DNA from: Arthrinium phaeospermum | Lineage: Eukaryota > Ascomycota > Sordariomycetes > Amphisphaeriales > Apiosporaceae | Assembly (NCBI GenBank): GCA_006503535.1 | Contig: QYRS01000001.1 | Location: 4,774,001-4,838,000 of the forward strand | DNA: 64,000 nucleotides | Direction: 5' to 3' | In this document: piece after piece, positions 57,717-64,000 of the stretch | How positions within the stretch are numbered: the first letter of the stretch is position 1 | How the letters are laid out: each line of letters opens with the position of its first letter | Program-made: the position numbers and the translations under genes | Notes under the pieces: generated by a model | What the model was told of the DNA's origin: nothing | Database searches by the model: none | What the model saw: the letters and a program-made list of their open reading frames with translations, nothing else

Positions 57717-59856
57717 CTACAGCTTGTATTCTCGCATCATCAGCGACCCAAGAACCGCCGACAAAGAGCCTACCAGTGATACGAGATGGCTGGCAGATAT
57801 CCTCCACATAGGATTCAACGACAGCAGACGAAATGTTGGCACCCACTTCATCAATGTAGTCGATATTCGATGCAGCCTTCTCGATGATCTGATGTTACGT
57901 TAGTAGTCGGTGAATCTACCCACAATACGATAAAACATGTTGCAAGCGTACCTGGTGGCGCGCAATGGCCCGATGTCCATGGCGCTCAGCAGCCCGTCGA
58001 GGGTCCGGGTCATGGTCTCGACGGTGACGGCGTTGACGGCGACCATGCCGGCCATGCCGCCGATGGTGACGACGAGGAAGTTGCCCGACATGGCGGCGGC
58101 CTTGTGGGCGGGGTCGATGGCGGCCTGGACGGCGACGAAGGTGGCCGTCTGCACGATGCCCGTGCCCAGCCCGGCGGGGAAGATGTAGAGCGACTCCCAG
58201 ACGTTGGTGTGGCCGTGCCAGCGCAGGATGAGGAGGGCGTAGGAGGCGGAGGAGGCGAGGGTGGCGAAGAAGAGGAGGGCTTGTAGCGGCCGGTTCTGGG
58301 GGATAGTTAGATACGATGTACCAGCAGATGGTAGAGTATGGGAGTGAGGTGTGTGATATACGATACCTTTTGATGACTACACCGGCGAGGATGGCTCCGA
58401 TGGCGTTGCCGGCCACGGCGGGGACGAGGTAGGAACCGGCCCACCGCGTTAGAGACGCGCTGGGTGACTTGGAAGTAGAGAGGCACGGCGAACATGAGGC
58501 CCAGCTGGGCGGGCGCCCTGGGAGGCCGTAATGAAGTAGACGAGGAGCACGTCGCGGTGTTTCAGCAGCTCGATGGGGACGATGGGCTCGGCGGCCACCA
58601 GGCCTCGGTGGCGAGGAAGAGACCACTGAGTACCACCGTCGCGCCGACCAGGGCGAAGATGGGGGGTGCGTCCAGGGGACTTGGATCCCGCCGATATCTA
58701 AGGGGAGCAGCAAGGTCAAGATGGCGAGGGCGAGGAAGGTGGCGCCGGGGATGTCGAGGCGGGCGAGGGCTGACCTGCCGCTGCTGCTATGGGACCTGAT
58801 TTCGCCGACGGCAGCATCATCGTCATCAGATTGGCCGTACGTGTTGTTGATATCCTCTGATTCGGTGGCGAGCTTGGGGGGAGCGGCAGCAGCGGGTTTG
58901 GCGTTGGAATCATTTCCGGGCAACCAGGCCATGCTGAGGGGATGGCGACGAGGAAGAGCGGGACTTGGCCCATGAAGGACCAGCGCCAGCCGACCGTGTC
59001 GGCGAGCCAGCCGCCTACGGGGTGTGATGATGAGGATGCCCAGCACATTCATGGCCGAGCCGCCGCAGCCGGAGATGATTCGGCCGAGTATGACCATGCC
59101 CATGGAGTTGCCGGTGCCCACCAACCCACTGCGGTCCGTCAGTTCTGTGTAGATAGGATGGAGGGTTACAAGACTGGTGAGATTGACTTACCAGCCGACC
59201 GCAAATAGGATAAGAGATGATCAGCAGCTTTCGTCGGCCATAGATGTCGCTGAGTTTGCCATACTTCATCAATGTTAGATAACATTACATACACATTCAC
59301 CAGATATGGTCAAAGTCTTGGGAACGAGAGCATGGAGTGAAATCAGGGGAGATGGGAGCGGGGTGGGTAGGGGAAGGCTGTTCAAACGATATGAGTGCCT
59401 GGCATACCAGAGTCTGGGTGGCAGCCCGGCCAGACTGAACGAGACGAACAGCCAGCTGGAGGCAGACAGGCAGTCGAACTCGGACGCGATGGTCGGGTGG
59501 GTCGCCAGCACCAGCGAGCTGTCGCCATTGGACGTGAAGGCCTACAAGGAGGACGGAGACGATCTTTAGAACCGTCGACGAAGACGGCAGCCGCACCTGC
59601 GGTCCATCGTCCGCGTTGGCATCTAGGGCCTGTTCGTCTGTCTACGTGTTAGTAGTAGTAGCGGGTACTTGGCGATGTAGGTTAACAGTCAAAGATGATG
59701 GCCAGTCATCGTTGTTAGAAGGGGATGTGGCCTCGAAGGGGTTGATGAAGCTGACAAGTCCTCAGGGTGTGAGAGATGATTCTTACCTCGGTAGTTTCTC
59801 TGGTCTGAGAGCAACGAAGTCGCCTCATCAGGCTTGACAAGTGATCCTACGGTCAT
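57717..59856 (-). CDS. MFS drug/toxin efflux pump, DHA2 type (14-helix), frame-broken
   Basis: On the minus strand exon 1 is 59856-59787 (MTVGSLVKPDEATSLLSDQR, GTAAGA donor). A TACTAAC branch precedes exon 2, which starts near 59637 (DEQALDANADDGPQVRLP). Family landmarks follow in changing frames: ATHPTIASEFDCLSASSWLF, YGKLSDIYGRRKLLI (MFS motif A), MVILGRIISGCGGSAMNVLG, PVGGWLADTVGWRWSF, SGNFLVVTIGGMAGMVAVNA. After an intron with GTACGC and TACTAAC, the end is VSLVGSLSAVLGSLMMREYK, with TAG at 57719-57717. These fit proton-driven DHA2 exporters. Several one-base breaks occur, and about 30 residues expected between GILIIT and PVGGWLAD are absent. Confidence 0.82.
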
Positions 59857-60461
59857 GTTGAAACGAATATTTAGACTGGTTGTAAGCCGTCGCAGCTGGG
59901 GCACGGCTTGATCGATGTAGAGCTGGTTGGTTGGCCGCTTGAGAGATGCCGAGACTGAACCCCCGGGCATGGGTCTTTTGAAATACTCGATCCCGCTTCC
60001 AAAAACCGGGTCCTTGATCAAGCAAAGGCCCCTCCGATCCGGGAATCTCACGGGTTTGTGTCGGGGTCTTTGGCAGGTTTGGCGGTGCCGATCCCAGAGG
60101 ATGATGCGCACAAGATTGTTCAGCATTCCCCCGATGGCGCCATGTTGCGACATCTTGAGGTTTCCCGTCGTGCACATCGAATCGACGAGAAAGACGTCAA
60201 GGAGGGTGTAAAAGTCTTCGACTACATCAAGATAACGAAAAGAATAAAAATAAGGCTTTGCTCGGGTGCACAATTATTCTTAACTTTTCAATGGCATAAA
60301 AACGTTTCTTCCCACGCGCGAGCTAACGTGGCGCGACTCAAGCATTCGGACTCGGGCAGCGAATGGAACAGACCCTGCCAGTTGAAAGGTTAGGGGGGGG
60401 GTTAAAAATAAGACTTTCGAGCTGCGAGGCGCGCATTGGTCGCATGCAACCTGAGGCTTGG
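59857..60461. other. Upstream of the MFS gene
   Basis: A plus-strand frame at about 60058-60270 (PIPEDDAHKIVQHSPDGAML) looks protein-like but matches nothing I know and has no start or partner exon. Otherwise this is promoter region. Confidence 0.35.
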
Positions 60462-60671
60462 CTGAGGCAAGGCAAAGGGGATGGAATGAAGTTTGCCTGG
60501 CCTGATCACGATTCCAGAACACTTGCCTGACATCATTGAGTTTTCCGACGACTTCTTGTTCGTATCCTGAGGCAAGGCAAAGGGGATGGAATGAAGTTTG
60601 CCTGGCCTGATCACGATTCCAGAACACTTGCCTGACATCATTGAGTTTTCCGACGACTTCTTGTTCGTATC
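60462..60671 (+). repeat. Exact 105-bp tandem duplication
   Basis: 60462-60566 and 60567-60671 are identical, beginning CTGAGGCAAGGC and ending TTGTTCGTATC. It lies in non-coding sequence. Confidence 0.95.
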
Positions 60672-62194
60672 CAAGTGCATATTGAACACTATAGTCACGA
60701 TTCAAGCGTCATCGACGTCAGCGGGCATTGATGCGCTTGGAGATTGACATAATCACCGATCCCAATCTGTATCTATGATCTGAGTAGAGCTTCACACTCT
60801 TTTTTGGATCTTGAGCTCCTCTTGCCAAGCAAACGGCCATGCGTATTGACAGCATTGGATATACAAGACACGCCCATCGCCCAAGTGCGATTCGCACTCT
60901 ACGGCTGCATGCAACTGACACTCTAGCTTTGCGCCCCTCAAGATGCCATGCACACTCTCTAATGGTGCGATTAACCTACAATATGCTCTTGATCCATTGT
61001 AGAGTTTGCATTTGAATCATTGTAAGGAAGCCTAACGCCCTCATTTGTCTTGATCATGTTTCTACAAAACTAAAACGATATTGATGGCTGGAGAGCGGTC
61101 TCTGAATGATCGATGTATCCGAGGCATGTGCATTTCACCTCGCGCAGCGTGGTCGGCTTGGCGCTGTCGGTCATCGGAAGGATGGAGCTACGCTACGGCG
61201 GCGCGATGACCGAATCGAGCACCTTTCCTTTTCTCGGAGATGGGCCATGATCTTATCCATCACGGCACAGAACGGACCGACGGGAAATCGACCATGAAAA
61301 GATTGCAGGAACCAAACCACTTCAGCATCGGTGGTGACAGACCCGGATGTGAAATGAATGTTGATCTGCTCCTTGATCCCACCTTCGGCCCCCATCTGCA
61401 GCCGATGCTAGCTCCCCCGAAAGCCGTTGTTTTGCGACGTGTCGGATTCGGTTGCAAGCTGTCGGCAATCCAATGCGGGTAGAAAATTGACCACAAGATT
61501 CGGTCAAAATGCTTGGATTACAGTATCAGTCAGTGTTCTGAGATCCATATACCTACATCCTCGCCAACGGCCCGTCTTGTGGCGGATGCGCGAAAGGTCA
61601 ATGCATCGGAAGAGCGCTGGTGGATTGGATATTACGGACCGCCGCTTTCCTGGTACGTCCGACTTGCGACCGTCAAATTTGGACCACAATACGGCCGCTG
61701 CTGCAAGTGCAACTTTGTCCTCAGGAATTGGTAAGTGAAAGCCTTTCGAAAAGGCTCTTCAGGAATGAAGCAGATACTTAGCTTCACCATTGAATGGAGG
61801 ATCTGCAGGAAGTGTCAGCCTCAGGCCTTTGTAAGCCTAACATAGAGAAAATCCGCAGCTTCGGTGGGAGTCTTTGGGGCATTATTCCCCTGCATTTCCT
61901 CACTAGGTGCCCTGGTAAGGAAATGGCAAACTGTAATGGCCGGTGGGGAAATCCCCAAGCTTGTCGGCGCCCCTTTTCACCCCCGCCAAATTCGAATTTG
62001 CAAAACCCCACGCCCTTTGATAATTTATTTTCTTCAGGTTCATCCCACGATAACATCTCATTCCCGAGTTCTGTAGATCGCCGCCCCTTTTTACATTCAC
62101 CTCAATCCATTGAATCCTAAACCTCTCCAGCTGCCCTTCACTCCATTCAATCGTAAATCTCAGCTGCCATCAAGTCCTTTATCTCAATTTCGTC
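60672..62194. other. Intergenic
   Basis: No gene is supported on either strand. The last 150 bp are the CT/CA-rich leader of the next gene, with ATTGAAT/ATTCAAT motifs repeated. Confidence 0.5.
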
Positions 62195-63317
62195 ATGGCT
62201 ATCCTGGATTCCTTGGATTTCCTCGAAGTGAAGGTGTACGCCGACAGTGTGCCGGCGGAGGAGTATGAAGACCCTGAGCTAGCCGCGAAGCAGTATAACG
62301 AGAACGACCCCAGCTCCCCAAAGCCTATCACGAGCTGCTACATCGAGCCTCGCCTGAATGGCGAGTTCTGGGTTCAACTGATGCTTGACGAAGACGAGGA
62401 CATCAAGTGGACTGACGTCGGCTGTAGACTGGACTTTCATCTCTTCATCGACGGCAAATCGACTGATCCCGTCGAGTGCCGCATCACCGCAAACAGCATG
62501 GATGAGAGAATCTTGGGCTGGGATTTTGTCGATCATGAGATTGTCGGCACTGGTGGTTCTGCCAACAAGAAGGCCGGTTTCAAGTTTGCTACCATCAAGT
62601 TGAGTATGTACCAGTTTTCCCTGCTTATTGTCTGCGCGAAAGACACGTCTCCTCTCATCCATTATCATATGTCACTACCTATCCATGAGATTACGGTAAC
62701 AAAGACGCATTATACTGTTAATTACTTTGCTGGAAAACTTACTGACCAAAGCCGGTCTCTTCGGACGCAGGTGAACAAGGGATGTTGGCCAAGATTGACC
62801 CAGTCACCTCCATTGAGATGCGGGTTACGGGAATCAATGAGAAAACCCCCGGTGTGACTCGCGACATTAACGTTCTGCGTAACTTGCCCGTCTCAGACAT
62901 CGCGATCTTTCGATTCGAGGTTCGTTCACGAGGTAGGATTACAACCCCAACGCTTATCCCAAACCAGAGTCCATATACTGATTCACCGCAGAGGTACTGA
63001 AGCAGGAAGGTATCATCCCTTCAATCCTCAAGAAGGAGGAATCACCGGACGATGCGGTCGAGCCCGACCCCCGATACGAGCGCCTACAGTCACTCCGGGA
63101 GACCCTGTCGAAGATCGATGGCAAGCGAGAGCAGGTGCTGAACGAGATTGCCGCCGTCAAACTCGAGCTTGGCATTGACCCCGAGCGCATCTTTGTGAAG
63201 CGTGAGCTGTCCGAAGGTGGAGGCTCCCTCGAGCCTGTCCTCAAGAACGAATCCCCCGATGCTGACGACGCCGACGACGACGACGAAGCCGGAGCTGTCC
63301 CAGCTGCTAGCCACTAG
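62195..63317 (+). CDS. DUF7918-like fungal protein of unknown function
   Basis: Exons 62195-62603, 62771-62932 and 62992-63317 give 298 residues. Donors are GTATGT and GTAGGA, acceptors are GCAG, and the frame is kept at both joins (RSRE-VLKQEG at the second). The N-terminal part, starting MAILDSLDFLEVKVYADSVP with CYIEPRLNGEFWVQL and LDFHLFIDGKSTDP, resembles the beta-rich domain of fungal DUF7918 proteins. A charged helix (RYERLQSLRETLSKIDGKRE) and an acidic Asp-rich tail follow. The domain has no known function. The gene is clean, in contrast to its upstream neighbours. Confidence 0.75.
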
Positions 63318-64000
63318 ACTCGACATTTGGCCTCGACGACAATGTCCCCGCTCGGATAAGGGCGTATTTCGCGATCAATGTTGGTGGAGATTGAACCGTT
63401 ATGATGTTCGGATACCCGTTGATGATACATAATACTTGATCATTGCAGCATAAACCTGTTTGATAAGTGTGGGCAGGGTGTTCGGAATCCACAGCATGAC
63501 TACAGCACAGTCATGATCCCGAGGGATAGAGGTTGCTATATGTGCGAGTTTACACGCCAATTCCTCCGCGGAGAGGATATGAGATAAGTCCATAGTGCTC
63601 GGGTCTCCCTCCAGCCATGTGTTAGGATTGAACCCGGAGCCATACATCAACGAAACAATGGACAGACGTATGGTCATAACACAACGAAAATTTCAGCGTG
63701 TATACCGTTATAATGAGTGGAGTGCCGAGAGGGGTACGGTTATGTTGTAGCATCCATATAGACAGGGGTCCACCCCCAAAAGGGCTATCCGGCTGAATGA
63801 TTGACGCCGATCCCTACTCCATACCAGACACCCCAGTGTGAGAATCAGGCTATATATGATGCAAGCCCGAGAAGCCCTCAAGTAAATTAGACTGCTGTTC
63901 ACTACTCCGAATCCAAGCGAATGCAACACCCAGTGGAACCGGGGAAGGACGTGCCTCGGCCAGCCACTACTGTTCTGGATTTGGCGGGATCGGCTCAGTA
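63318..64000. other. Intergenic, end of window
   Basis: No gene is supported up to the window edge. Confidence 0.5.

Noticed and set aside
60058..60393. Protein-like plus-strand frame upstream of the MFS gene
   Set aside because: No start, partner exon or family; could be a relic but not supportable as a gene.

Overview
The window is a piece of a filamentous ascomycete (Pezizomycotina) genome, most likely a Sordariomycete. Several things point there: short introns with GTANGT donors and CTAAC-type branch points; a tRNA-Tyr with a roughly 10-nt intron; GC-rich genes beside islands that are almost pure A+T and look like repeats destroyed by repeat-induced point mutation (RIP); and gene families typical of these fungi (GH5 cellulase with a CBM1, MYND protein, F-box-like tandem family, STAND-N/ankyrin protein, DHA2 efflux pump, NRPS-like enzyme). 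I cannot name the species.

Layout. 0-9.4 kb: tRNA-Tyr, a decayed gene, a GH5 endoglucanase, a frameshifted gamma-glutamylcyclotransferase-like gene with a decayed partial duplication behind it, and a Pro/Ala/Glu-repeat protein. 9.4-20.7 kb: a gene-poor stretch, a conserved nuclear-type protein of unknown function, thymidylate kinase with large low-complexity additions, a small membrane protein, and a MYND protein between diverged direct repeats. 20.9-27.4 kb: an AT-rich island containing a roughly 2.3-kb inverted repeat. 28-34.2 kb: a tandem family of F-box-like genes (three intact, two decayed). 34.8-40.6 kb: ankyrin protein, secreted nucleoside hydrolase, and a regulator-like protein. 41.3-45.3 kb: a pepsin-like membrane protein and SRP54, both with broken frames. 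45.85-46.76 kb: a second AT-rich island. 48.7-59.9 kb: a decayed minus-strand gene, an adenylation-domain/ferric-reductase-like fusion gene, an Ulp1-like decayed gene and a DHA2 MFS pump. 62.2-63.3 kb: a DUF7918-like protein.

The main caution is sequence integrity. Recognisable genes at 5.8-7.7, 17.9, 41-45.3 and 51.5-59.9 kb are interrupted mostly by single missing bases, usually inside short G or C runs. Exact 107-, 65- and 105-bp tandem duplications lie at 52.5, 57.4 and 60.5 kb. SRP54, normally essential, lacks the stretch after its P-loop. This looks more like consensus or assembly error than biology, although real decay cannot be excluded from one sequence. Genes at 3.9-5.3, 12.9-17.2, 19.3-20.7, 28.5-38.1 and 62.2-63.3 kb read cleanly once introns are placed.

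No biosynthetic or defence cluster is evident. The most biologically interesting items are the F-box-like array with a conserved 15-16-codon last exon, the A-domain/ferric-reductase fusion beside an efflux pump, and the large palindrome in the AT-rich island.
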